Source: Synechococcus sp. WH 8020 (GTDB taxonomy: Bacteria > Cyanobacteriota > Cyanobacteriia > PCC-6307 > Cyanobiaceae). Taken from it: a stretch of DNA of 48,876 bases. Positions 41,658 to 48,585 of this stretch are shown here, in pieces. The translations under genes were made by a program, and so were the position numbers. A model generated the notes under the pieces. The model worked only from the letters and a program-made list of their open reading frames with translations, searched no databases and had not been told where the DNA came from. Location: positions 1-48,876 of the forward strand of contig NZ_CP011941.1 of NCBI RefSeq assembly GCF_001040845.1. Direction: 5' to 3'. Each line of letters starts with the position of its first letter. Position 1 is the first letter of the stretch.

Positions 41658-42281
41658 TTAGTCATTAGTTAGTATGCTGCTGAGGCTGGAATTTGATGTG
41701 CTCCCAATGTTCCACATTGTTTTGCAGTGATTGTAAAGACCAGGCAGTGTTGATTTCAGGCTTGTGAGTGCAATTTCTCCTTTTGTGGCAATGACTTTGG
41801 CCTCAACGCACTTCTTGAGAATTCCAGATTCTGTAGTCATCATTGTTTGCTTGGCTTGATTTTTCATTGCCGAAATACAACTGGAGACTTGTGGTCCGAA
41901 AGGCATCTGGAAGCCAATCGTTCCCTGTGGCATCCAGTCTTTATCTCGAGTGTTATCCCCGAAAGTGCCAAAATATTGATTGTCGTATGGCAGTACTCCT
42001 ATGTTTGCAAAGAAGCTAGGTGATTGGCAGCTAATGGCTCTTGAACCAACGGTCATTTCACCAAGTTCACCTTGTGCTGGGTTGATTTGGTAGTTGTAGA
42101 TTCCTCCACCAATCGACTCAGACCGTGATTGGTTTTGTTGGGAGTTAGTTGGCATCGCGACCGCACTATTTCCATTCTCCTGTGTTGTTTGTGCATAACT
42201 GGATACCGCTGTAGCTGAGGAAAGGATTAAAAATCCTGCTAATGTTGCGAACCGATTCATGGATGATGAAGTTGTTTTCAT
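41658..42281 (-). CDS. Secreted protein A1 (left cassette), unknown function
   Basis: A 207-residue exported protein. The signal peptide (FATLAGFLILSSATAVSSYA, cleaved before QTTQ) is followed by a mature part with four cysteines (ISCQS, SSCIS, KKCVEA, NHCKTM), a Gly/Tyr-rich middle (IGGGIYNYQINPAQGELGEM, NQYFGTFGDNTRDKDW), and a C-terminal helical region rich in Lys and Thr. ATG 42281 matches the A2 start; a longer upstream frame has no counterpart. The core is almost identical to A2 (44828-45451): about two residue changes in the ~160-residue core against many in the last 19. Two disulfides are plausible. No family is recognised. Confidence 0.82.
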   Translation of the reverse strand: MKTTSSSMNRFATLAGFLILSSATAVSSYAQTTQENGNSAVAMPTNSQQNQSRSESIGGGIYNYQINPAQGELGEMTVGSRAISCQSPSFFANIGVLPYDNQYFGTFGDNTRDKDWMPQGTIGFQMPFGPQVSSCISAMKNQAKQTMMTTESGILKKCVEAKVIATKGEIALTSLKSTLPGLYNHCKTMWNIGSTSNSSLSSILTND

Positions 42282-42325
42282 GTCTTTAGTATGTCTATGC
42301 CAGTTGTACTGAATGAACACTTTTA

Positions 42326-42347
42326 CAGTGATGCGTCATTGCACATT
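42326..42347. promoter_or_regulatory. Conserved 22-bp motif upstream of A1
   Basis: The plus-strand sequence CAGTGATGCGTCATTGCACA continuing with TT recurs upstream of A2 with one base change, at 45 nt from the start codon in both units, although the DNA between motif and gene has diverged. It is a candidate operator or promoter element for the A genes; the minus strand offers TGACGC-type half sites. No -10 box is convincing. Confidence 0.6.
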
Positions 42348-42370
42348 TCTTCTTTATCCAGCTATAGGCC

Positions 42371-42432
42371 TTTTTGAATAAACAAGGAAGGGCCACTACT
42401 CTGATAGTGCCCCTTCCTTGTTTATTCAAAAA
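42371..42432. repeat. Long palindrome with 28-nt arms (left cassette)
   Basis: Arms 42371-42398 and 42405-42432 pair with one mismatch around a 6-nt loop (CTCTGA). The outer ends are T-rich and A-rich, so both strands can act as terminators: T-runs follow the stem in each direction. It lies between the A1 5' region and pseudogene RHH-b1. The right cassette has an unrelated palindrome with arms of the same length at the same place. It may end RHH-a/b transcripts before the A promoter. Confidence 0.85.
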
Positions 42433-42455
42433 ATAAAGGATTGTTTCTATTTGGC

Positions 42456-42635
42456 CTAGGGCGCTTGGATTGTATGATTTGGATGCAAGATGTAAGTTTC
42501 GATTAAACTGGTGTCAATTTAGGTGATACTTCTGCCTTCCTCTTTGTGGGCTTGCAGTTTGAGGCTTTTGTGTATTGAATGAATCAGCAATACTGATAGC
42601 TTTTTTGGATTTGTGGTTGTGTGCTGGCTGTTCAT
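42456..42635 (-). pseudogene. RHH protein b1, inactivated by an in-frame stop
   Basis: The frame opens MNSQHTTTNPKKLSVLLIHS, continues with IHKSLKLQAHKEEGRSIT and meets TAA at codon 39; after it the same frame goes on IDTSLIETYILHPNHTIQAP to a TAG. It aligns along its whole length with the intact RHH-b2 (45616-45798): MNSQL, KKLSVLL, HKSLKL, KSIT, LIEKYILHP. So the gene was functional and lost one codon by mutation. A truncated 38-residue product would lack the second helix. It was not found by length filters of 60 residues. Confidence 0.75.
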
Positions 42636-42696
42636 GTATCCTGAGCTTAGACAAGTAGGGTTGAACTAAGATTAGGTTGCCATCTTTAATGAGTTG

Positions 42697-42912
42697 TTAA
42701 TTGAACGGATATTGGCTTAATGCACGAAAATCTTTTGAGCAGACCTTGTTGGCTAAATGTATTTGATGCTCGGTTTCAAGAAAGTCGTGCAAAGCATTAA
42801 TCACTAGTGATACCATTGTTTCTTCCCTTTCATGAGCCAGTTGCTTGATTTTTTCGTGGAGACCACGGGAAACCTCAAGGGAGACTCTTTTCTTTGTTTT
42901 GACGTTTGTCAT
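42697..42912 (-). CDS. Ribbon-helix-helix protein a1 (left cassette)
   Basis: From ATG 42912, 71 residues: TKKRVSLEVSRGLHEKIKQL then AHEREETMVSLVINALHDFL, a standard RHH (basic strand, helix, turn, helix), followed by a variable tail ending CSKDFRALSQYPFN. It aligns with RHH-a2 (46068) almost completely over the RHH part. An ATG nine codons upstream at 42939 has no counterpart in the paralogue. It is upstream of pseudogene b1, and these two were probably one transcript. DNA-binding repressor role inferred from the fold only. Confidence 0.82.
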   Translation of the reverse strand: MTNVKTKKRVSLEVSRGLHEKIKQLAHEREETMVSLVINALHDFLETEHQIHLANKVCSKDFRALSQYPFN

Positions 42913-43924
42913 GCTTTGCGTGAACAAGTTGGTAATCATGAGATTTTCTTGAGATTATGTGATTCTTTCCAATCACCGATTGTCAGAATCCACAATGCCA
43001 TCGCACTCAGTTGGGTGTTGCTGCTTTCCTGATCGTCGTTAAGCTTTCATGAACCTCTCACTCACCATAAATGCACTTTTAAGCCAGAAAGCAACAATGC
43101 GTTTTCGGGACAAAATAACTGTTGATTGCAATCTGCGTTTTGAGAACAATAAACTGCGTAATCCTGACGGTTTCCGCGGTTGGTGAGTGAGTTTCTTTTT
43201 TTTTCCCATATAAGCAAAATCACTTGCAGGTCATTCCTTCTTAAGAATATCTTTGCTCAAGACGTTATTTTTTTTTGGCTAAGATCATGGCTTACTGGCT
43301 TAATTGCGCAAAACCATCATTTCTTTTTCTAGGACCTTCGTATTGGCCTTTAACGTTTAGGTAAGCGCATGTCTTTTTTCATTTTTTGGGAAATGGAACT
43401 CTTCTTTAAGCTGATTACTAGGCGCAAGATTTTTTAATTTAGTTGTGTAAGTATTTATCTGGAGCCTTTAAGTGAATCGTCAAAAATCTCCCTTTTGACT
43501 CAACTTTTATATTGGGAATAAATCTTTATGGCTTTACGCAAGATGAATTCTGGATCCGGATCAATCTCTTCAACGCAAGTGACCAAGAGGACTAGAACTC
43601 CTCAACAGTGAGGATTACTTCTGGATCTACTGCAGGTGACCAAAGCTCGACTGGTAGCCCATGTAGGCTTTTCATTTGTTAAAGAGGCCCTATGTCCTGT
43701 TTTTAAGATCTCGGCGTTGAGCTGACAATTGCATTGATTCATCTTTTGCTGGGTGTTGTTTGTTGATAAGCATAGTTATATCTTTATGAATTGAATAGAT
43801 AATTATGAATGGAAGTTTTGCCAAGTTTTGGAGCCTGAATATTCCGATTTAGTTTTTAGCTAACTGAGTTTGGGATTGTGGTGGGCCAGATGGATCAAGT
43901 CATTGGTCTCTTGTCTTGAGCCAT
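42913..43924. other. Intergenic region with a conserved upstream block
   Basis: About 1 kb without a supported gene. A 35-bp block at 43048-43082 (TCATGAACCTCTCACTCACC, then ATAAATGCACTTTTA) matches 26 of 35 bases of a block at 46208-46242, which sits at nearly the same distance (136 and 140 bp) upstream of the homologous RHH-a gene; it probably contains their promoter. The rest is AT-rich with no family-supported ORF, apart from a weak 27-codon plus-strand frame at 43528. Confidence 0.55.
43528..43611 (+). other. Weak 27-codon ORF, possibly the start of a lost gene
   Basis: A plus-strand ATG frame encodes MALRKMNSGSGSISSTQVTK and RTRTPQQ before a TGA, in a region where all recognised genes are on the other strand. 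A similar Ser/Gly-rich text (SGSTAGDQSSTGSP) follows in another frame, as if a Ser/Gly-rich gene had been frameshifted. No family is recognised, and chance is a realistic alternative. Confidence 0.25.
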
Positions 43925-43960
43925 AAAAAAGAGGATGCACTGAAAAACTCCAGCGCATCC
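43925..43960 (-). terminator. Rho-independent terminator of B2 (minus strand)
   Basis: A ten-base stem GGATGCACTG/CAGCGCATCC (43933-43942 with 43951-43960, one A-C mismatch) has an 8-nt loop and on the minus strand is followed by six T. It lies 39 bp beyond the B2 stop codon, so the right cassette ends here. Confidence 0.8.
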
Positions 43961-43998
43961 ACTTTTGGGTGATTTTATTGTTATAAAGTGTTCATTCT

Positions 43999-44535
43999 TT
44001 ACATGTCGAAGGCGCTAACAAACCCTGTTTCTGTACTCCATGCCTCTGTTTTTGTTGTCGTTTCATAGTCTTCAACTCTTTCGATGTTTGTTTCTTCGTT
44101 TTCATCCGTCCACATGTCTGCCATGCTCTCACTCATCGTCATTGTTGCTGTTATGGTGAATTTCTCGTCAGCATCTAGTTCACTATTTAAAATTCCATCG
44201 AGCATGTTCTCTTCCGATACACCCATCGATAGTTGCTCCATTACCGCCATGTCCTCCGATCTCATTTGCTCCATGCTTTGCAGCATTAATTCACTTGTGG
44301 CTCCTTCCATTCCTTGTCCAGACATTGTCATAGACATTGTCTGATTGCCCATCACTCCTTCCATCTGTGAAGATCTACTGATTCTTTGATTCACTATTTC
44401 TCTTCCTTTTGAAGTTCGAATTATTTCGCTATCACTACCACTTGAGATTGAAGTTGTTTTCATTTGGGCTAAAGATGAAAGTGGAGTCGCTAGAACAAGA
44501 AGGACGCCGAAGGGAAGAAGCTTGGAGAAATACAT
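43999..44535 (-). CDS. Secreted protein B2 (right cassette), unknown function
   Basis: A 178-residue exported protein with signal peptide MYFSKLLPFGVLLVLATPLS, then SLA before QM. The mature part is unusually rich in Met, Ser, Thr and Glu (MSMTMSGQGMEGATSELMLQ, SMEQMRSEDMAVMEQLSMGV), with no cysteine, and ends with AWSTETGFVSAFDM. It is the paralogue of B1: the order of motifs (SRSSQMEGVM, MTMS, SELM, TATMTMS, VEDYETTTKTEAW) is shared, but overall identity is low. It follows RHH-c2 by 49 bp and is ended by a strong terminator. Met-rich, disulfide-free secreted proteins may be metal-binding or structural; unproven. Confidence 0.8.
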   Translation of the reverse strand: MYFSKLLPFGVLLVLATPLSSLAQMKTTSISSGSDSEIIRTSKGREIVNQRISRSSQMEGVMGNQTMSMTMSGQGMEGATSELMLQSMEQMRSEDMAVMEQLSMGVSEENMLDGILNSELDADEKFTITATMTMSESMADMWTDENEETNIERVEDYETTTKTEAWSTETGFVSAFDM

Positions 44536-44584
44536 AATGATTGGTGAAATTAAATTAGAGTGGCTAGACGTTTTTAGAATAGAG

Positions 44585-44755
44585 TTATTCCTTTAACGCT
44601 TGCTTGTTTACATGTTTCATGATGAGATTAATGATGTAGTCTTTCATGCTTTGGTCAGAATTTAAGGCATTCATTTTAATGCTCCTATGGATTTCTTTTG
44701 TGACAAGAATGGAAATCCTCTTCTGATCTTGTGGATTCTCGTAGTATGTGTTCAT
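44585..44755 (-). CDS. Ribbon-helix-helix protein c2 (right cassette, 56 aa)
   Basis: A short gene missed by 60-residue cutoffs: MNTYYENPQDQKRISILVTK, EIHRSIKMNALNSDQSMKDY, IINLIMKHVNKQALKE. It aligns with RHH-c1 from the first residue (KR(L/I)SILV(S/T)K, H(K/R)SIK, ALN(A/S)DQSMKDYI). It has the RHH form of a basic strand and two helices. It lies between A2 and B2, as c1 does between A1 and B1. The lengths match the smallest Arc/CopG proteins. Confidence 0.8.
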   Translation of the reverse strand: MNTYYENPQDQKRISILVTKEIHRSIKMNALNSDQSMKDYIINLIMKHVNKQALKE

Positions 44756-44827
44756 GACTTGCCTGTCGGATTAGGTGTGTGTCAATGTTTTGAAAATTGA
44801 CTGGGTTTGTTCTGAAAACTAAAATAT

Positions 44828-45451
44828 TTAATTGCTATTTGTTGTGCCCCCAATATTTGACTGTGAGGTGGTTCCAACATTCCACATTGTTTTGCAGTGA
44901 TTGTAAAGACCAGGCAGTGTTGATTTCAGGCTTGTGAGTGCAATTTCCCCTTTTGTTGCAATGACTTTGGCCTCAACGCATTTCTTGAGAATCCCAGACT
45001 CTGTAGTCATCATTGTTTGTTTAGCTTGATTTTTCATTGCCGAAATACAACTGGCGACTTGTGGTCCGAAAGGCATCTGGAAGCCAATCGTTCCCTGTGG
45101 CATCCAGTCTTTATCTCGAGTGTTATCCCCGAAAGTGCCAAAATACTGATTGTCGTATGGCAGTACTCCTACGTTTGCAAAGAAGCTAGGTGATTGGCAG
45201 CTAATGGCTCTTGAACCGACGGTCATTTCACCAAGTTCACCTTGTGCTGGGTTGATTTGGTAGTTGTAGATTCCTCCACCAATCGACTCAGACCGTGATT
45301 GGTTTTGTTGGGAATTAGTTGGCATCGCGACTGCACTATTACCATTCTCCTGTGTTGTTTGTGCATAACCGGATACCGCTGTAGCTGAGGAAAGGATAAA
45401 AAATCCTACTAATGTTGCTAAACGATTCATGGCTGATGGCGTTAATTCCAT
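44828..45451 (-). CDS. Secreted protein A2 (right cassette), unknown function
   Basis: A 207-residue exported protein of the same length as A1. Signal peptide: LATLVGFFILSSATAVSGYA before QTTQ. Mature part as in A1 with four cysteines and the Gly/Tyr-rich middle. Within about 520 bp of coding DNA (45400-44881 against 42230-41711) I see only about 15-20 base differences, most of them silent, while the last 19 residues (for A2 MWNVGTTSQSNIGGTTNSN) and the flanks have diverged. This pattern indicates gene conversion or very recent duplication of the core. Function unknown. Confidence 0.82.
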   Translation of the reverse strand: MELTPSAMNRLATLVGFFILSSATAVSGYAQTTQENGNSAVAMPTNSQQNQSRSESIGGGIYNYQINPAQGELGEMTVGSRAISCQSPSFFANVGVLPYDNQYFGTFGDNTRDKDWMPQGTIGFQMPFGPQVASCISAMKNQAKQTMMTTESGILKKCVEAKVIATKGEIALTSLKSTLPGLYNHCKTMWNVGTTSQSNIGGTTNSN

Positions 45452-45495
45452 GCTTTTAGTGTGTCTGATCCTGACATACTTGACGTACTCTTTCG

Positions 45496-45517
45496 CAGTG
45501 ATGCGTCAATGCACATT
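45496..45517. promoter_or_regulatory. Conserved 22-bp motif upstream of A2
   Basis: The plus-strand sequence CAGTGATGCGTCAATGCACA continuing with TT differs at one base from the motif before A1 (42326-42347) and has the same 45-nt distance from the start codon. On the minus strand a TTGACG could be a -35 box here but the other copy has ATGACG, so operator is the safer call. Confidence 0.6.
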
Positions 45518-45540
45518 GGTGCATATACTTCTGTCGAACA

Positions 45541-45599
45541 TAATTATTTAGCAATAAAAAAGCACCGCTTGGCGGTGCTTTTTTATTGCTAAATAATTA
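45541..45599. repeat. Perfect long palindrome with 28-nt arms (right cassette)
   Basis: Arms 45541-45568 and 45572-45599 are perfect reverse complements around a 3-nt loop (TTG), with inner GCACCGC/GCGGTGC and flanks rich in T and A, so each strand carries a T-run after the GC stem. It works as a bidirectional terminator in form, but is longer than needed. It stands between the A2 5' region and RHH-b2, the same place as the palindrome of the left cassette, whose sequence differs. Confidence 0.88.
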
Positions 45600-45615
45600 A
45601 TGTACTTGAAATTCT

Positions 45616-45798
45616 CTAGCGCTGTCCTTGATGGTTTAAAAGATCAGGATGTAGTATATATTTTTCGATTAAGACCGTCACAATTTCTGTGATGCTCTTG
45701 TCTTCGCTGAGTGCCTTTAGTTTCAGGCTTTTATGGGTTGTATTTGATAGTAATACAGAAAGCTTCTTTTGTTCTGTGGTGTTGAGTTGGCTGTTCAT
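45616..45798 (-). CDS. Ribbon-helix-helix protein b2 (right cassette)
   Basis: A 60-residue protein: MNSQLNTTEQKKLSVLLSNT, THKSLKLKALSEDKSITEIV, TVLIEKYILHPDLLNHQGQR. The strand-helix-helix order and the basic strand identify an RHH protein, though diverged from the a and c types. The left cassette has an inactivated copy (42456-42635). It lies 34 bp downstream of the RHH-a2 stop, so a2 and b2 form one transcript, ended by the palindrome at 45541-45599. Confidence 0.78.
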   Translation of the reverse strand: MNSQLNTTEQKKLSVLLSNTTHKSLKLKALSEDKSITEIVTVLIEKYILHPDLLNHQGQR

Positions 45799-45831
45799 TT
45801 GTTTTAAGTGTTTTTTGAATTTGTTTTAAAG

Positions 45832-46068
45832 TTAAGCAATAGTTATAGAGTGTGAGTTGAATTTATATGTATTCAATTGGGGGTTTGTCTCGTATGAAGA
45901 TTCACTGTCGAATCTAATGTCGTGCTCACTTTCAAGGAACTCATGCAAAGCACTAATCACAAGTGAGACCATCGTCTCCTCTCTCTCGTTGGCAAGCTTT
46001 TTGATCTTGTCATGAAGTCCACGAGAAACCTCAAGAGATACTCTTTTTTTTGCTTTGCAGTTGTTCAT
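45832..46068 (-). CDS. Ribbon-helix-helix protein a2 (right cassette)
   Basis: A 78-residue protein from ATG 46068: CKAKKRVSLEVSRGLHDKIK, KLANEREETMVSLVISALHE, FLESEHDIRF, then a variable tail. It is nearly identical to RHH-a1 through the RHH domain (KKRVSLEVSRGLH, EREETMVSLVI, ALH(E/D)FLE(S/T)EH). An in-frame ATG three codons upstream (46077) is possible. It heads the right cassette, with the conserved block 46208-46242 about 140 bp upstream. Confidence 0.82.
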   Translation of the reverse strand: MNNCKAKKRVSLEVSRGLHDKIKKLANEREETMVSLVISALHEFLESEHDIRFDSESSYETNPQLNTYKFNSHSITIA

Positions 46069-46695
46069 GTTTTGCAAAAGAAATGATCGTGATTTCGAGT
46101 ATTGATTTGTGTTTGGTGGATTTTCTCCAACCTTTGATTGGATGATTTCTCAGGTGTCCTTTGCATGCCTTTTTTAAGGCGGTGCTTTGGTTGCATTCAT
46201 ACTGATCTCATGGACTACTCATTTACCATATAGACACATTTAGCTTTTAAAAGCGCTTTGCGCTTTGCGGACAAGATGCTTTTTGGTTGTCTCTTTGCGT
46301 CTCGAGCACAAAGGCCTGCGCTTCTTGGACAACTGCCCCATGAGAAGAGGGAGCTGCTTTTGTAGAACCTTATAACCGGTGAGTGATCTAGGTACTAGCC
46401 TCTTAATATTTAATTTATTTTTTTTGTTAGCTTATTTTGCCTCTTAAGCGTTCTGAGATGGCTCAAAAGCGCATTTCTAAGTCAGGATTTATTGTCTCGT
46501 GGATCGTGGGATGGTCAAGGGCATAGTATTCTGTGGTTTATATTTCGTGATAATTGTGGCTGGGATCTTTTTGACTGATTTTTACTGGTTTTAAGTTGCT
46601 TTGGCAGATTTTATCGCATTTTATACTCTTGAATTTTCCGATGCTGCCAAATAGATTTTTATTGCATGGCTACAGTATTTTTTCGAATCTCAAGG
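46069..46695. other. Intergenic region with conserved upstream block
   Basis: About 620 bp with no supported ORF. It contains the 35-bp block 46208-46242 (TCATGGACTACTCATTTACC, then ATATAGACACATTTA) homologous to that upstream of RHH-a1. The minus-strand reading contains TATATGGTAAAT, a possible -10-like box. The left cassette repeats this layout, so the duplication included upstream DNA. Confidence 0.5.
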
Positions 46696-47106
46696 TCAAG
46701 ACAAACGTTTTCTCAAAGCTTCTGCCTTGAGATTCATTTGTTCGTCATTCCTTAGGAATTGTTTAAGTGCTTCAATTACAATTGAGTTTAATGTGTCATC
46801 TTGCTCAAGGGCTAGGATTTTAAGAGTTTTATGCATGTCACTACTTATTTCCAATGAGAGACTTTTCGTGTATTGGCTTTTTTTTCTTTTTTCCATTGTT
46901 TTTTCTTCTGGGATAGGAGCTCCTGATACTTTTTCATCAACAACGAATTGGCTCCTCTTTATTTCTTCTTTTTGTCTGTGCTCAGAAAATACTTCTTCTT
47001 GTTCGGTTTGATTAAAGGGAATCTCAGGTTTCGTTCTTGGGTTTTCCACGCTGAGTACTCTCACATCTCGTTCACGATGCCATGAAGTCTCCAGTCTTGC
47101 AACCAT
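46696..47106 (-). CDS. RHH protein with N-terminal extension (136 aa)
   Basis: A 136-residue protein with about 75 residues of low-complexity charged N-terminal sequence (rich in Glu, Arg and Lys), then a C-terminal RHH: KRKKSQYTKSLSLEISSDMH, KTLKILALEQDDTLNSIVIE, ALKQFLRNDEQMNLKAEALR. It is the largest RHH protein of the cluster and has no copy in the left cassette. It sits upstream of the right cassette on the same strand with a gap of about 620 bp. I infer a DNA-binding regulator; the N-terminal extension may contact another protein. Confidence 0.7.
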   Translation of the reverse strand: MVARLETSWHRERDVRVLSVENPRTKPEIPFNQTEQEEVFSEHRQKEEIKRSQFVVDEKVSGAPIPEEKTMEKRKKSQYTKSLSLEISSDMHKTLKILALEQDDTLNSIVIEALKQFLRNDEQMNLKAEALRKRLS

Positions 47107-47705
47107 GCTGATTGTTCATGAATTTTTTTTGCGGCCATTTTAAAATATGATTGGTTGCTTGTGCTTCTTGAGTGATTTATTCAGCTTTGAACTTGTGATT
47201 TGCGCGCTATTTACGCTTTTTCTTGTTATTTTGGTGTTATTTGCCTGCTTTCAGGCCTTTTTTTGCGCCTGGCTTATTGCTTTAGCTCGTAAAAATCTGC
47301 AGTATTGCTATTATTTCTGATTTTTCTTATGCCTGGGGCCCGGGTTCGTGTTGTTTGCTATGTCTTTGCTGCTGGTTTTATGGAGAACTGGGATTAGTTC
47401 CTTTTTCCCTGTGTCTGTAGGTATTTGTTTTTCTGCTTGTTTTGGCTTGTCTGTCTCTCTTTGGCCGTTGATTTGTTTGATTCGTTGAAAGATTTTTGAG
47501 AGAGTTTTGTTATGCTGAAACTAGGCTTTTATCTTTTGTCGCTTAAGATTGGCTTTCGTTATCTGAATAGTCTTTGCCGGTGCTTTTTGCTGGTTTCTTT
47601 CTTGTCATTGTTTTCTTCTCGGCAAGTTTTGCCTGTTCTTGATGTGGCTACGTTCGATCCTTTTTGTTCTCGATCTTTCGAAATCTACTTTGCATGAGTT
47701 GGCAT
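47107..47705. other. Intergenic region, no supported gene
   Basis: About 600 bp, very T-rich on the plus strand. A 61-codon plus-strand frame starting at 47512 gives a hydrophobic text (GFYLLSLKIGFRYL) but is explained by T-rich composition, has no counterpart, and I do not accept it. The upstream part should hold the promoter for the RHH gene at 47106. Confidence 0.5.
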
Positions 47706-47735
47706 AAAAAAAGGGAGAAGGCATTCTTCTCCCTT
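47706..47735 (-). terminator. Rho-independent terminator (minus strand)
   Basis: Perfect stem AAGGGAGAAG/CTTCTCCCTT (47711-47720 with 47726-47735), 5-nt loop, followed by seven T on the minus strand. It lies about 50 bp beyond the stop of the secreted-protein gene at 47785 and ends that transcript. Confidence 0.85.
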
Positions 47736-47784
47736 TGTCTTTGATTGTTCCCCTTGCTAACTATGTCGGAAGGCTAATCGTTGA

Positions 47785-48585
47785 TTAGTTCCAGTCAGTG
47801 TTGGTGAAGGAGCTGCTTTCGAAGCCTCTGCTGGTTGACGTAGCTGAGGTGAAAGCATCTACAGAGGTGTGTGTATTGCCAGTTTCGGTGAGTGAACCGA
47901 CGTAGCCGTTGGTGTAGGTATCGATGGAACCTGAAGCAGCGCCATTGAGGAAGTACTCACTTCCTTTGCCATGCGAGAAGTCGATGTTCGAGTCATCGTA
48001 GCCACCGTTCAGATATCCATCTGCTTCCCCATAAGCGCCGTGGCCATGAAGTGAGGAACGCTCACCTCCAGCTGCAACTTCAAATTCGCCTTCACCTTCT
48101 CTGTCAACAGTGGTGACAGAAGGTGTGGGCTCTTGTCCTCCATAGCAGCCATACCACTTGCATGTGGGTTCTTTGCCAGGGTCTCCAGGCAAGTGTGTTG
48201 TGGTTGTAGTTACATCGCCTTCTGCTGCACCCTCGAGATATCCTTCGGCTGCGTGGCGGCCAACCCTTCCAATACCACCCTCTGCTTCTGCATCGATATT
48301 TGCTGCAGCATTTCCAGTGGTTTGATCATACTTGTAGTTACCATAGCGGTGACCCACGGTGGCATTTTCAGCAGAAAAATCGACGCTTACTCCGTTATTG
48401 ATTCCACCTACGTGCATATCAGCTGTTTTGTGAAAGCTGCTATCGACGGAGACATCTGTATAAGACGATGAGGTGCCGGTGACGCGCATGGCGCTGGAAC
48501 CTGTTTGGTTACCAATATTTCCGGCCATTGCGGCAGATGGAATTAGGAGACCAGCTGCACCGAGAAGACCAATTAGTTTTTTCAT
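47785..48585 (-). CDS. Large secreted Gly/Ser/Thr-rich protein
   Basis: A 266-residue exported protein with a clean signal peptide (MKKLIGLLGAAGLLIPSAAM, then A before GNI). The mature part is acidic, rich in Gly, Ser, Thr, Asp and Tyr, with short hydrophilic beta-prone runs (DVSVDSSFHKTADMHVGGIN, GHGAYGEADGYLNGGYDDSN). It has a Thr-rich stretch (DVTTTTTHLPGDPGKE) and two cysteines (PTCKWYGCYGG) which may pair. The C-terminus reads TSTSRGFESSSFTNTDWN, faintly like the C-termini of B1 and B2. Single-gene unit with its own terminator. No family is recognised; secreted adhesive or amyloid-like matrix protein is a guess. Confidence 0.78.
   Translation of the reverse strand: MKKLIGLLGAAGLLIPSAAMAGNIGNQTGSSAMRVTGTSSSYTDVSVDSSFHKTADMHVGGINNGVSVDFSAENATVGHRYGNYKYDQTTGNAAANIDAEAEGGIGRVGRHAAEGYLEGAAEGDVTTTTTHLPGDPGKEPTCKWYGCYGGQEPTPSVTTVDREGEGEFEVAAGGERSSLHGHGAYGEADGYLNGGYDDSNIDFSHGKGSEYFLNGAASGSIDTYTNGYVGSLTETGNTHTSVDAFTSATSTSRGFESSSFTNTDWN

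Noticed and set aside
42371-45599. CRISPR array or transposon ends in the palindromes
   Set aside because: The two palindromes are single, differ in sequence, have no spacers, and no transposase or cas gene is in the window.
41447-47106. Toxin-antitoxin interpretation of the RHH genes
   Set aside because: RHH proteins are common antitoxins, but the neighbours have signal peptides and no nuclease or kinase-like toxin is visible, so I do not call it TA.
47512-47697. 61-codon plus-strand hydrophobic ORF
   Set aside because: Its hydrophobic residues (Phe, Leu) are explained by the T-rich strand; no start signal, paralogue or partner.
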